Part shown: positions 52,566 to 63,900 of the stretch, in pieces
Position numbering within the stretch: the first letter of the stretch is position 1
How the letters are laid out: each line of letters opens with the position of its first letter
Program-made: the position numbers and the translations under genes
Origin: Trichomonas vaginalis G3
Taxonomy: Eukaryota; Parabasalia; Trichomonadida; Trichomonadidae
Length of the DNA: 64,000 nt
NCBI RefSeq assembly: GCF_026262505.1
Contig: NC_067206.1
Location: forward strand, 37,895,660 to 37,959,659
Reading direction: 5' to 3'
The notes under the pieces: model-generated
The model's database searches: none
Told to the model about the DNA's origin: nothing
Seen by the model: the letters and a program-made list of their open reading frames with translations, nothing else

Positions 52566-54382
52566 TATTTAATGCTGCAAAGTCCAATAATAAGTATATT
52601 AAATCATATCGGTCCATCTTTGATATGGTTTCGAATAAATATCCTACTGCAATTACACTGATGTCACACAAAGCAAAATCATCATCTGGTAATTTTCGTG
52701 CAGCATATGAACAATATAATGAATTATATGAGATAAAATATGAAATCTATAATTCTATTGCTGAAAATGACATACAATCATTCATTTCACATTCTCTAAA
52801 TGAAACTTTTGATCCATTTCAAACAATTGAAAACAATTTTGGTTTTGATGATGAAGATGATACATTGCTTGAATTATGCTGCTATTATGGTGCGATTGAT
52901 TGTTTTAATTTTTTGAGAACAAAATTCAAATTAAATATCACAAATAAATGCCTCAAGTATTCATTTTTAAGTGGAGTTCCATATATAATGAATGAATGCT
53001 TGAAATATCAAAAACCAGATGATGAATGTATGGAATTCGCAATTGCGTCACATAACATTGATTTTGTATGTTTTCTTCATAATGAATACGATATTAAAAT
53101 CAATTTAGATTTTTGTTATAAATACTACAATCTACCTGCATTCTTTGTTTATTTTGATTTATCAAAAGATTACAATCAAATGTTCCTATCATCACAACAT
53201 TTTAATCTTTCTTTAATTTGGGAGTATTTATTGGCAAATGGTGTTGATATCAATAAAACTTATGAAAACAATGAAAATGCTCTTCATATTGCTGCAAAAG
53301 AAAATCTTTTAAGATTTGCTAAATTCCTAATTGCAAAAGGGATTAATACAAAATCAATAGATATTTATGGGAATACAGCTCTTCATTTATCTGTTAAGAA
53401 GAATTTATTTGAAATGGCAAAGGTTATTCTTTCTGATAGTTCTATTATCAATATGAAAAATGGAGATACAAATACTGCAGCACATCAATCAGTAATAAAC
53501 AAAAATTTTCCAATGTTAAAACTACTTATTGAGCATGGTGCCGATCTTAATGAGCATAATAGATTTTTTGGTTATACAGTTCTTCATCTTGCTGTAACTC
53601 ACAAACGTGAAAAAATCTTGGAATATTTGGTAACTCTGGCACCATGCTTCAAAAATAATTCTCTTGAAAAGGAATTCAAAGATGATGTAAATAATCATGC
53701 TTCAACAGGAGTCGATATTAATAGTCGAGATAATGATGGAAAAACAGCACTTCATATTGCTGTAGAAAATAACAGATTCAGATTTGCGGAAATTCTCATT
53801 TCTCATGGTATTGATATTGATGCAACTGATAAGAATGGAAATACAGCTCTTCATACTGCAGTTAGTAAAGAAAACATTCAGATCGTTAAATTACTTATTT
53901 CTTATGGTATTGATATTGATGCAACTGATAAGAATGGAAATACAGCTCTCCATGCTGCTTCAATATCGAATCGTATTGAAGTAATGGAAATCCTTCTTTC
54001 TCATGGGGCAAACGTTAATTCTAAAAATAAAGAGGGAAATAATCCATTGCAATACGCTCTATCAAGCATCAATGTAAAAGCGGCAAAACTTCTTATATCT
54101 TATGGCGCAAATTTGAAAGAGCTTTTTGAAGATGGATCAACAATCTTGCTCAAAACACTACAAACAGATAACGAAGATTTTTTATTATATCTTTTGCGAC
54201 ATTATGATTTTAATTCAAATTATAATGATAAAGCTTACCTTCAGTATGCAAAACAAAACAAAAAATACAAGGCATCACAAATGGCTCTATATATGGATAA
54301 ACTCACAATAACAATATATTTGATTTTAAACTTTATTATGATTATTGAGTACCTGATAGTTCTTTTCTTATTTAAATCGTGA
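52562..54382 (+). CDS. DUF3447/ankyrin-repeat protein with C-terminal hydrophobic tail, 606 aa
   Basis: The start at 52562 is uncertain; ATGs at 52628 or 52664 are alternatives. The N-terminal DUF3447-type module spans residues about 60-210 (LLELCCYYGAIDCFNFLRTK, KCLKYSFLSGVPYIMNECLK, ECMEFAIASHNIDFVCFLHN). About eight ankyrin repeats follow from residue 220 to 550 (NALHIAAKENLLRFAKFLIA, TALHIAVENNRFRFAEILIS, ATDKNGNTALHTAVSKENIQ). Two adjacent repeats are nearly identical at the DNA level (53800-53950). The final 30 residues are a hydrophobic helix (ITIYLILNFIMIIEYLIVLF), unusual for this soluble family, suggesting a tail anchor. Such proteins mediate protein-protein binding. The domain architecture is typical of trichomonads. 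Confidence 0.85.
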   Translation: MIFNAAKSNNKYIKSYRSIFDMVSNKYPTAITLMSHKAKSSSGNFRAAYEQYNELYEIKYEIYNSIAENDIQSFISHSLNETFDPFQTIENNFGFDDEDDTLLELCCYYGAIDCFNFLRTKFKLNITNKCLKYSFLSGVPYIMNECLKYQKPDDECMEFAIASHNIDFVCFLHNEYDIKINLDFCYKYYNLPAFFVYFDLSKDYNQMFLSSQHFNLSLIWEYLLANGVDINKTYENNENALHIAAKENLLRFAKFLIAKGINTKSIDIYGNTALHLSVKKNLFEMAKVILSDSSIINMKNGDTNTAAHQSVINKNFPMLKLLIEHGADLNEHNRFFGYTVLHLAVTHKREKILEYLVTLAPCFKNNSLEKEFKDDVNNHASTGVDINSRDNDGKTALHIAVENNRFRFAEILISHGIDIDATDKNGNTALHTAVSKENIQIVKLLISYGIDIDATDKNGNTALHAASISNRIEVMEILLSHGANVNSKNKEGNNPLQYALSSINVKAAKLLISYGANLKELFEDGSTILLKTLQTDNEDFLLYLLRHYDFNSNYNDKAYLQYAKQNKKYKASQMALYMDKLTITIYLILNFIMIIEYLIVLFLFKS

Positions 54383-54933
54383 AACTTTGGTAAATTTAAC
54401 AAGAAAAGAACAAAACATGCATATATTCCTTCAAATTCAATAAATTATTCCATATTATTTTTTCGGATAATATGTATAATCAAATAAACAAAATTACATA
54501 TATTTTTCATTTGATTATTAAAAAATTCCATATTGAATATAAATAGCATGAACCTTTTCTCACAAATGATTCTTACATGGATTTCAGTATCGACCATAAC
54601 GCATGCCATTGTTATAGAAAGGATATTCTAATTTATTCTATATATGAATCAAAAAAAATACCTCAATCTGCAAATTTTATATCTTCAATAAGAGGAAGAA
54701 TCTTGAGCAACCATTATATATGCACCACCATAATGAGTTAGAATTTTTGATGAATTTTATTCATCGCTAAGTACACTCCTTACCAAATGGAGTTGTAAAC
54801 TACTCAAAATTTGGATTATTTTCCAGACCACTATATTTATCAAAAAGCCAATTATGGGACTCTTGGAATCTCATAAGCATCAGAAAGAATAAATTTCAAT
54901 TCCCATTCATTCCTTTGAAAAGTATAATGAAAT
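54383..54933. other. Intergenic host DNA
   Basis: No gene is supported. A weak minus-strand trace (THYGGAYIMVAQDS near 54710) hints at another eroded glycine-rich family copy, but it is too short to rely on. The rest is AT-rich. Confidence 0.35.
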
Positions 54934-55953
54934 TTGAGTAATTTATTTATCTCAAGGGATTCGAATTTTCAATTGAATAATTTTTGTCAATTTTTTAAAA
55001 AGCGATTTAATCGCTTGTCGGCCTCTTCAGCAGATGAATCCCATAATAATAGACAATATTGGGATTTATTGCAACCATCTGAAATATTTATTGATGTTGA
55101 TCCCTTCATATATCGTATCAACGGAGATTTTTTCGCAAATATCACGAGTAAAGGAATTATTCGCATCAAAAATGAAAATTCAAAATTAATCCTTGTGCAT
55201 GATACATTTTTATCCATCACATCATCTCTTGAAGGCGGATGTATATTTTTCCTTCCTGGCCACTCTATTTATCAAAAAGATATCTGTGGGAAAGGGGTTT
55301 ATTCAAAGAAGCAAGGCTATTATGGCTTCATTAACATATCGCAAACATCAGAAAATATTAATTATATTTCAATGATTTCTTTGAATGATTGCACTGCTTT
55401 AGCTTCGATTGATGATATATTTTGGATTGGAGGTGGTAATGCTTCAATATCAAATTACAATTCAACAAACAACTACATTGCTAGAACACCTGGATTTTAT
55501 ATTGGCTATTCATATGGAAAGGCTATTGCATCATTTATAAATATATTATCAGGAACAGCAGTGACAAATTCTATTGTTTATATTGATTCCGATAGTATAA
55601 TTAAATATTCGAATTTTTATAAAAACAGACTTATTAGCTCAGAGCAATGGTTTTTGAATATTATGCTTCAAACGTCCTCTGTTGAGAATTGTGTTTTTGT
55701 AGAAAATATTGCCAGAAAATTTCTAAAATTTCCTATTTCTTTCACTAATTGTTCGTTTTATTCTAACTCGATTAATACAGCACCACCATCTGTTCAATAT
55801 CTCGGATTGCATAGCTTTAATGTGAGTGTTCAATGTAATATGTTGAATTATAGCGAATGCATCAAACTATATTCTTGTGTCTATCGATATTTTGAAATGA
55901 GTTCATATATGTTATCATTTTCTATTTTTACTCTTTATCTTGGATTCACATAA
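54934..55953 (+). CDS. Beta-helix-type host protein, 339 aa (tandem copy 1)
   Basis: It starts at 54934 (MSNLFISRDSNFQLNNFCQF). It is closely paralogous to 56188-57117: FANITSKGIIRIKNENSKLI, GHSIYQKDICGKGVYSKKQG, DDIFWIGGGNASISNYNSTN, GFYIGYSYGKAIASFINILS. The short beta/turn units with Asn and Ser are consistent with a right-handed beta-helix. The last 25 residues (YFEMSSYMLSFSIFTLYLGF) are hydrophobic and could be a membrane anchor. No signal peptide is seen. The stop lies in TAAA. A surface role is inferred. Confidence 0.6.
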   Translation: MSNLFISRDSNFQLNNFCQFFKKRFNRLSASSADESHNNRQYWDLLQPSEIFIDVDPFIYRINGDFFANITSKGIIRIKNENSKLILVHDTFLSITSSLEGGCIFFLPGHSIYQKDICGKGVYSKKQGYYGFINISQTSENINYISMISLNDCTALASIDDIFWIGGGNASISNYNSTNNYIARTPGFYIGYSYGKAIASFINILSGTAVTNSIVYIDSDSIIKYSNFYKNRLISSEQWFLNIMLQTSSVENCVFVENIARKFLKFPISFTNCSFYSNSINTAPPSVQYLGLHSFNVSVQCNMLNYSECIKLYSCVYRYFEMSSYMLSFSIFTLYLGFT

Positions 55954-56187
55954 AAGCTTCATTAATCTTTTCAACAAAATAACTTTTTCCTTTATCTATT
56001 ATGATATGAAGTAATATTATGATGCTAGTATCAGTTCGCAGTCGAAACCAATTTTTTGTTGAGCCGCGAGATCCGTCTAAATGATGTTTCTCTTTGATAT
56101 TTAAAAAATTGACAATTTCATTCAATTTAAGATTTTGGATTTGAATTGAATGATCGTTGTCAATTTTTTCTATGATAATTCAATAAT

Positions 56188-57117
56188 TTGTCTGATTTTT
56201 CGACAGATGAATTCCTTAAAGGCAGACAATATTGGGGATTCTTTCCATCATCAGCAAATTCATATATGGCATTACCCCTCGCATATTATATCAGAGGTGT
56301 TTTTTTCAAAAGCATCACAAACAATGGTGTTATTCGAATCAATGACGCAAGTAAAGTATTAATCCTCGAACATATTACATTTAATTCTATCACATCTAAC
56401 GAAAACGGTGGCTGTGTTCTCTTTAACACTGGTCACTCAATTTATCAAAAGGATATTTGTGCTCGAAATGTCTCTTCAAGTATGAAAGGCAAATATGGCT
56501 ATATTAACATCTTACGTAACTCAGAAAACATAAACTATCATTCTATGATTTCGATAACTGATTGTACACCTGATCCTGTTTCTGATATTCTTTGGATTGG
56601 TGGTGGGATAATCTCTCTTTCAAATTATAATTCCACGAATAACTTTGTATCGCAAACACCTGGATTTTATCTTGAAAATTCAGTTGGAATGGCTAATGCA
56701 TCCTTTACAAATATACTATCAGGAACGGCTACAGCAAGTTCTATAGTATGTTCTGATACTAATTGTATATTGAAATATTCAAATTTTTATAATAATCAAG
56801 TTCTTAGTACTACTTTTTATTTTTTGAGTCTATTCAAAGATTCGTCTTTTGTTTATCACTGTGTTTTTGTTCGCAATGCTGCCCAAAATTTTCTTGCCTT
56901 ACAAATATCTATGGTTGCTTGTTCATATTACGAAAATTCGTTTAGCTCGACTCCTTCTTCTATTAGATATGTTGGTTCTTACTCCTTCATAGTGAATACT
57001 CAATGCCATTTGTGGAAAAACAATGATTGCAATAAGAAGATTTCATGTGTATCAAATTACTTCATTATAAACTATTTTATGTACTCCTTTTCTATTTTCA
57101 TTATTTTGATTGACTAA
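56188..57117 (+). CDS. Beta-helix-type host protein, 309 aa (tandem copy 2)
   Basis: It starts at 56188 (MSDFSTDEFLKGRQYWGFFP). It is a close paralogue of the preceding gene (about half of residues alike in the compared segments): FKSITNNGVIRINDASKVLI, GHSIYQKDICARNVSSSMKG, SDILWIGGGIISLSNYNSTN. The shorter N-terminus begins where the homology starts. Upstream, around 56040-56160, non-coding sequence resembles the region before copy 1 (TCAATTTTTT), so the duplication probably included the promoter. The C-terminal NYFIINYFMYSFSIFIILID is hydrophobic. The stop GACTAAATA carries TAAA. Confidence 0.6.
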   Translation: MSDFSTDEFLKGRQYWGFFPSSANSYMALPLAYYIRGVFFKSITNNGVIRINDASKVLILEHITFNSITSNENGGCVLFNTGHSIYQKDICARNVSSSMKGKYGYINILRNSENINYHSMISITDCTPDPVSDILWIGGGIISLSNYNSTNNFVSQTPGFYLENSVGMANASFTNILSGTATASSIVCSDTNCILKYSNFYNNQVLSTTFYFLSLFKDSSFVYHCVFVRNAAQNFLALQISMVACSYYENSFSSTPSSIRYVGSYSFIVNTQCHLWKNNDCNKKISCVSNYFIINYFMYSFSIFIILID

Positions 57118-57467
57118 ATATAAAATATTATAAAATATCTTCTTTTTTTTCTAATCTCATATAACACCAAATAGTTTTAGGAAATTTTATCCTAAAAACA
57201 CATAAATTCTCGGACTTTTCATGAACTTTAAAATTCAAATTAAAAGATATATTTAGAATGTCCATTAAAAGTCTAAAAATCTTCGTTATTTTATGTGTAC
57301 ATGTCATGTTTCAAACAATGAATGTTTAAAAATTATAAATCATTTGTTTTTTATGACGTGTAAACTTATGAATTTTATCAAAATTTTGAAAATAAACGGG
57401 AAAATTATTAAAAAATAGATTTTTAATAAAGAAGAAACCCAACTCTTTATTCCACATAAAACTAGAT
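57118..57467. other. Intergenic host DNA between convergent genes
   Basis: AT-rich spacer between the 3' ends of two convergent genes. No open frame or repeat of note is seen. Confidence 0.5.
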
Positions 57468-59972
57468 TTAGTCACGACTAATATCACATATGCCGTTGTT
57501 GAACATGGAGTTTTCAATGACTGCGATCTCTGCATCGTTGCAGATTCTTAAGCCGTAGCACTTGTGGCCAGAGATATTGTTTTCGCTAACTTCGGATGCA
57601 CCACTTGACACCATGATACCGACATCTCCGTTTTCTTTAATTGTACTTCCTTTGACAACACCTTCAGATCCTTGTTCAAGAACAACACCGCAGCTGCCGC
57701 AAGCTTCGATTCTGCAGCCCTGGATTGTAACCTTTCCTTTGCAGTAAACACCGACGTTCTTGGCATTCTTGACAAGAGATCCCTTGAGGTTTGCAGTTCC
57801 CTTCTGGATGTAGATGCCTGGTCCCTCTGTAGCAAGCATAACGTCTGCATCGCATGTAACTTCGCCGCCATTCTCGAGATAAACATTTGTATTGTTTGCC
57901 TCGTACTTATCGTTGTATGTAAGGATCTTAGCGTTATCTGTTGCAGCAACGCCGACCTTGTTGTTGGTATAGAGGCAGTTTCTTGTTCTGACATCAGATT
58001 TGGCGGAAATTTGGATACCGTTCTGGGTATTGTCGATTGTTGTCTGAGAAATGTTTGTTCTGGACTCTTCACATGTGAAGATACCGATCTTGGACTGTTC
58101 GATGATGCACTTATCAATGTTTGCTGTGGCGTACTTGTCGCAAACGATGGCAACATCTGTTGTATCTGAGATCCTGACCCAAGAGATGTCGAGTTTGCCG
58201 TCGTCGACGTAGATAGCATCGCTCTTTGCACCTCTGATTGTGCATTCTGTTGCTGAGTAGGTAGAGCATGATGTGTAGATGGAGTAGAAGTTGTTGTCTT
58301 CGAATCTGCAGTACTTCATAGTGATCTTTGAAGCTGTTGCGATGATACCGCAGCCGAATGATCTGTAAATCTTGCAATAGTCGATTCTGACCATGTTAGA
58401 GTTCTGGAATTCGATAGCATTGTTTTTGTTGTCATCGAATGTGCAGTTTCTGAGCCAGACATCTCTTGATTTGACAGAAAGAAGGCCTGTTCCGCGGCAT
58501 CCCTTGATCTCGGCGTTGGCGATCATGATGGATGACTCGTTTGCAAGGAAGATGCCGTTCTCTGAGCAGTCGGAGCAGACAAGAGAATCTGCCTCGCATT
58601 TGACATTCTGTCCAGAAAGAACGACACCGCAAACCTGATCCATGAACTTGCTGCCGACGATGTAAACCATAGCGCGTTCAACACCGACGATACCGAAGCT
58701 CAAGTTCTGGAAAGTATCACCTTCAGATGCGATTGTTGTATGGTGAGTAGCGAAAAGAGCCTGCTTGCATCCGCCTTGGAATCTGTTCTGGATGGAACGT
58801 AAAGCAGCGCCATCTGTGACTTCGATCAAGGAGCGACCACAATCTTTAATTGTGCACTCTCTGACAACAGGAGTAGAAACAACGTATGATAAGATACCAA
58901 CGTTAGCGCATTCTAAGATCTGTGTCTTGGCAACAATTGTGTTTTGGCCGCATGAAGAAATTGAAATGCCTTCGCCACCGATCTTCATGATTGTGCTGTC
59001 ATCGCAGAAGAACTCTGTCTTATCTGCGGAAATGATGGCGCAACGACCAATTTCGTTGAAAATGCACTTCTCGAATAAGGCCTTTGTCTGGTTACGTAAG
59101 ACAACACCGTTCTGGGCTGACTTCTGGACTGTTGTTTCAGTGAAAACGGCTTGGGCTTGTTGTGTCATTATTATAATATTCGACTCATGGCACTCGATAA
59201 TGCACTTGGTGAAGTTAACAATGGCACTGTTTCTAATGGCAATTGTTGGCATGTATCTGGAGTCGAAATTGCAATCTTCGAAAATGGCAGAGCCTGTCTC
59301 AACACGGAGAGCACCGGCGGCTTGGGATTCTTCCTGGAGGATTGTGAAGCCTGTAAGGATGACGCCGTCTGTTTGGACTGCGATTGTATCACTCTTGCAA
59401 TCGGAAACAATTGTGCATTCTCCTTGAGCGACGAGGTGGATCTTCTTGGTAATGATCAAACTCTCGTGGTATGTGCCCGGTGGAATGTGAAGAACAGATC
59501 CTTCTGGAGCGCGTTCAATTGACTCAGCAATTTTGCCTGTAAAATCGGAGTTTTGTTCGTAGGTTGGTTTTTGAATGCGATTGATGTTGAAGATTGACTC
59601 GTCAAGATTAGCAAGTTCTGCTGAATCTTCTGTATTGACGGCAGTTTGTTGATCAGCTGGAATATCTTCGGCCTGTACGTGTTCTTCTGCATTCTGAAGT
59701 GAGTTAAGTACTTTAGTACTTGATGAAAGCATTGGAGCACCACGACGCCTGTTAGTTGAAGGCTGAGCCATACCTGGTGTGAATGGAGCAACTGGAGGAG
59801 CTCCTGGAGCGCCAGCTCCAATACGTGGAACGCCAACACCTGGTGGTCCAAAATTAGGAACGCCAGCTCCAGGGCCTACACGAGGAGCGCCTACTCCTGC
59901 TGCAGCACCTGGAACATTAATTGCTGGTCTGCCTGGTATCGAAGGTGATGGAATGTTTGGTGCACCTGACAT
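57468..59972 (-). CDS. Right-handed beta-helix (FBXO11-like pectin-lyase fold) protein, 834 aa
   Basis: It starts at 59972 (MSGAPNIPSPSIPGRPAINV). Residues 1-80 are Gly/Pro/Ala-rich (GAGVPNFGPPGVGVPRIGAG). From about residue 145 on come parallel beta-helix repeats: APEGSVLHIPPGTYHESLII, VQTDGVILTGFTILQEESQA, then more than 25 coils of the 'v.i..C.f..n...gi....' type (for example FEKCIFNEIGRCAIISADKT, LRNCTFDDNKNNAIEFQNSN). The opening 'PPGTY.E.l.I.k.i.l.a.g' is that of NosD/CASH and FBXO11-type domains. No F-box, signal peptide or membrane segment is seen. Codons are strongly C/G-ending, unlike neighbouring host genes, indicating high expression. The stop overlaps TAAA. Confidence 0.85.
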   Translation of the reverse strand: MSGAPNIPSPSIPGRPAINVPGAAAGVGAPRVGPGAGVPNFGPPGVGVPRIGAGAPGAPPVAPFTPGMAQPSTNRRRGAPMLSSSTKVLNSLQNAEEHVQAEDIPADQQTAVNTEDSAELANLDESIFNINRIQKPTYEQNSDFTGKIAESIERAPEGSVLHIPPGTYHESLIITKKIHLVAQGECTIVSDCKSDTIAVQTDGVILTGFTILQEESQAAGALRVETGSAIFEDCNFDSRYMPTIAIRNSAIVNFTKCIIECHESNIIIMTQQAQAVFTETTVQKSAQNGVVLRNQTKALFEKCIFNEIGRCAIISADKTEFFCDDSTIMKIGGEGISISSCGQNTIVAKTQILECANVGILSYVVSTPVVRECTIKDCGRSLIEVTDGAALRSIQNRFQGGCKQALFATHHTTIASEGDTFQNLSFGIVGVERAMVYIVGSKFMDQVCGVVLSGQNVKCEADSLVCSDCSENGIFLANESSIMIANAEIKGCRGTGLLSVKSRDVWLRNCTFDDNKNNAIEFQNSNMVRIDYCKIYRSFGCGIIATASKITMKYCRFEDNNFYSIYTSCSTYSATECTIRGAKSDAIYVDDGKLDISWVRISDTTDVAIVCDKYATANIDKCIIEQSKIGIFTCEESRTNISQTTIDNTQNGIQISAKSDVRTRNCLYTNNKVGVAATDNAKILTYNDKYEANNTNVYLENGGEVTCDADVMLATEGPGIYIQKGTANLKGSLVKNAKNVGVYCKGKVTIQGCRIEACGSCGVVLEQGSEGVVKGSTIKENGDVGIMVSSGASEVSENNISGHKCYGLRICNDAEIAVIENSMFNNGICDISRD

Positions 59973-60907
59973 AATACTACACTAAAATTTTATGCATCAC
60001 ATTCTCTTATCAAATGTTTTTGTCTTCACTAATGTAGTGCACTGGTTTGGTTTTTCTAGAAAAATCCAATCATTAAATTAGAATGACAGATTGTATTTAA
60101 AATCTAAGGCCTAAAACCTATACAAAAAGGATTCTCTTCCTAAAATAATTATTGGCATTCTGTTTTAAGTTCCATATTCTGTACAAAATAAAATCCGCCA
60201 TAACTGGCCTTTCGTTTCTGATAGCGAAAACTTGATTTTCTTATTCCCTATTAAGTTTAAAGTATTTTTTATTTCAAGTTCATCTTTTCACTTTTTTATT
60301 TTTCTTTCAAAATAAACTGCAAAGGTGGATTTCATAAATCAGAAGAGTATTGAAATTTTCGGAATTCCAAATGCATAAAATTATAGTACAACTTGGTTAC
60401 TATTATTGTTAGCATTTATTATGTTTCAGTCTTGTATATGAAATATTTGATATTTGTAAATATAGCTGTTTGCAAGAGTAAAGCAGTAGCTTCGATATTA
60501 AATGTATTTTTAAGCAAATTTTATATGTGTGTTGATCAATAAATCTCTGAAATAGCTATGATCCTGAATGATTTCAGTCAAAGCATGTGTAAATTCCAAA
60601 AATTCTATGTCATAATAAAAATATTCATAAGGTGAATACAAGTATAAATATCCAATAAGGATGGTTCGGAGAAAAATTAAATCACAAATTCAAAAACTGA
60701 GTTAGTACAATAAATTTTCCTATGCATAGGGTTTTCATACTCTGTTGTTTCATAATCCAGAATAAGATTGAAATGTTTTCCTGGCAAAATTATTTCTTCT
60801 CAATTTTTTTTCAACCTATTGATGCATGCAAATTGGTGAGTATTTAGAATTGTGATTATCTTTAATCAAAAAATTGCTGAAAAATGATGGCATTCTAAAT
60901 TTTTCAA
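59973..60907. other. Long intergenic region between divergent host genes
   Basis: About 930 bp of AT-rich DNA without a supported gene. It separates the starts of the beta-helix gene (minus) and the BspA-like gene (plus), so it must hold both promoters. I could not identify a clear trichomonad initiator for the beta-helix gene; TTTTCAAATG lies at the start of the BspA gene. Confidence 0.5.
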
Positions 60908-63900
60908 ATGCTTTCTTACTTTTTCTTTATCTTTTCAAGTCAAACATGTACTAATACCACAGAAGAATATGTGATGACTCTGGAATGTAATGGTGATATA
61001 TCTGTTGAATCAAAAATACCTCTAAATATCTATGAATTAAGAATTATTGGAGGAAATAGCATCATTCCATTCGCATTTTATCAACAACAAAGTATATCAC
61101 ATATAGAATTTCCAAATAGTCTCGAAACTATTTCTGAATTTGCATTTTCTGGTTGTACAAATTTAACAAGTATTAACCTTTCTAACAATCTCACGCTGAT
61201 AGATAACTATGCATTTTCTAGATGCAAAAATCTTCTCAGTATTGAACTTCCTGAACGAATAATCACAATTTCAAAAGGTGCGTTAAAATATCAACAATTA
61301 ACATTGACAAACCTTTATTGAAATCAATAGGTATTGCTGCATTTAGCGGCTGTACGAGCCTTGCAAGCTTAAAACTAAAAAGCGGAATTAATTACGGCAT
61401 GGATTGCTTTTCAGGATGCACTTCATTGATGTCTGTTGTGTTCCCTAGTAAATCAGCATCCAACTCAACTTATAGTCACAAAATGTTCGCAGGTTGCTCA
61501 AAATTAGAAACAATTGATTTATCAAATGAAATTGAAACAATTCCTGTGAGCTGTTTCAAGAACTGCATCTCTCTCAAGCAAATATCTATACCAGAACAAG
61601 TAAAAATAATTGATGATGAAGCATTTTCTGGTTGCACTTCATTAATTTTTACAAATCTTCCAAAAACATTACGAAGAATAGGAAAGAACTGTTTCTATTC
61701 ATGCACAAGCATCACTCAACTAGAAATTGACAATGTAAACATGACATTTGATGATTATTGTTTTTATTATTGCAGTAATTTACAAGAAGTAACATTTACT
61801 GATAATAATAGTATCATTGGAATAGGAATCTTCAAAAAATGCACTTCTTTGTCAAAAATTAATTTTGGCAAATTATCAAAAATCAATAATTTAACTTTTT
61901 CTTCATGTTATGGAATAAAAGAACTTACTATTCCATTAACCATTAAAGTTATTGGTGATTACGCCTTCCAAAATTGCTTCAATCTTGAAAAAATTTCGAT
62001 TGAAAATTCTGAAATTTCACTTCACAATTTTGTTTTTGATTCATGTGTCAAATTGAACAATTTGCACATCAATGAACTTCTTTCGAAATCAGTTGGAGCA
62101 TTTAGCGATTGTAGCGGATTAACTAATGTTACTTTTGATGATAATATCAATGTTTTAGAAGATCATTTATTTGACGGTTGTAGCGGTTTGACAACTTTGA
62201 ATTTGACAAATATCAAATTAACAAGAATAGGAAAATATTGTTTCAACGGTTGCAATAAATTAACTCAAGTTATTTTCCCAGAAAACTTAGAATTGATTGA
62301 TGATTTTTGTTTTAATTCATGTAATTCATTGATATCGGTAACATTTCCACAAAAATTAGAGAGAATAGGTATAAAATCTTTCATGAAATGTGAGAAATTG
62401 TCATCAATTACTTTTCTAAACAATCAAACAAGTTTAGGTGATTATTGTTTCAGTCAAAACATTGCAACGACACAATTTATTTTCCCATCAATTTCTTCTA
62501 AAATTGGTGATGGTATTTTAAGTGGTTGTTCGTCAATTAAATGGATTGTTTGGCCTAAAAACATCGATAGAGTTCCAAAGTTCTTGTTTTCAGGAAATCA
62601 AAAATTATTGACAATTCAAATTCCTGAAACTGTTTATTGTATTGATGACAACGCATTTGAAAACTGTTCTTTGTTATGGAAAGTATCTCTTCCAATTAAT
62701 GTCAAGAAATTAGGAAACAACGTTTTTAGCTATTGTTCTCAATTAATTGATATTGATTTAACAAATGTTAATGAAATTGGAGCGAATTGTTTTGGAAATT
62801 GTCCTTGTTTGGAATCAGTTAATTTGACTTCTTTAGTTAAACCAATACAAAACATGACATTTATTAATTGCATAAACTTGAAGAGAATAGAAATGTCTCG
62901 TTTTGTTTCTGAAATTGGCAGCCAAGTTTTCATGAATTGCGATAGTTTAGAAGATATAGTTTTGCCGCAAGTTTTAACTAAAATTGGAGAGTACTCTTTC
63001 GCGGGATGTTCCAAGTTATCAAATGTTATTTTCTATTCAACATATTTACCAAAATATTTGTTTTATAATTGCAACAGTTTGACAAAAATCACGTTAAATT
63101 GCCATATCAATAGAATGGAAGAAGGATGTTTCGAGAACTGTTATTCACTCAGAGAGATAAATATGTCTAAAATAACAGGAGAAATTGCTCCAAGAGCATT
63201 TTGTAATTGTTTGTCATTAATGAAATTGGAATTTAGTGATGAACTCAAAATTATTGGAAATTATAGTTTCTATTCTTGCACGAATTTGGAAGAGTTAATC
63301 TTGTCGAAATCAGTTGAAAAGATTCTTCCTTTCGCCTTCTATAATTGTCCTTACTTATCTTTGATTTCATTTAATGAGAATCTTACAGAAATTGGTCAGT
63401 TTTCTTTTTATGGATGTAAGAATTTATCGAATTTAGAACTACCAGAAAAGATTTCTTCAATAGGAAAATACGCTTTCTATGGCTGTAAAGCGCTGTCAAA
63501 TCTAACTATTAAATGTGATATTGATTTCAATTACAAGTTTGATATCTCTAATCATATCAAATTTGTCAGTTTCAATAATGAAAATTTGACAAAACTTGTT
63601 TCATTGAAACTCTTCAAATATATGAAGAATTTAACTATATTTAATGTGTCAAAAGAAATTGTTATTGATAATAATTTATTTGACTTGAATACTGAGTTGA
63701 ATGTTCATGTTTATTCTTCAATTAAAAAGATCGAATCATCAGCATTTAAAGATGTTGAAATACATGATTTTGTTTATTGCGGAGAGAATGGAAATTTCTC
63801 GGAAAGTGATGACTTCCTGAAGAATGCAAAGAGTGTTAATAATGTCATTGTTTCAAAGAAGTACAAACTCAATAAATTTGGAGGAATGAAAGTCACGAAA

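Noticed and set aside
59779-59985. Plus-strand Gly/Pro-rich frame
   Set aside because: Antisense shadow of the Gly/Pro-rich N-terminus of the minus-strand beta-helix protein.
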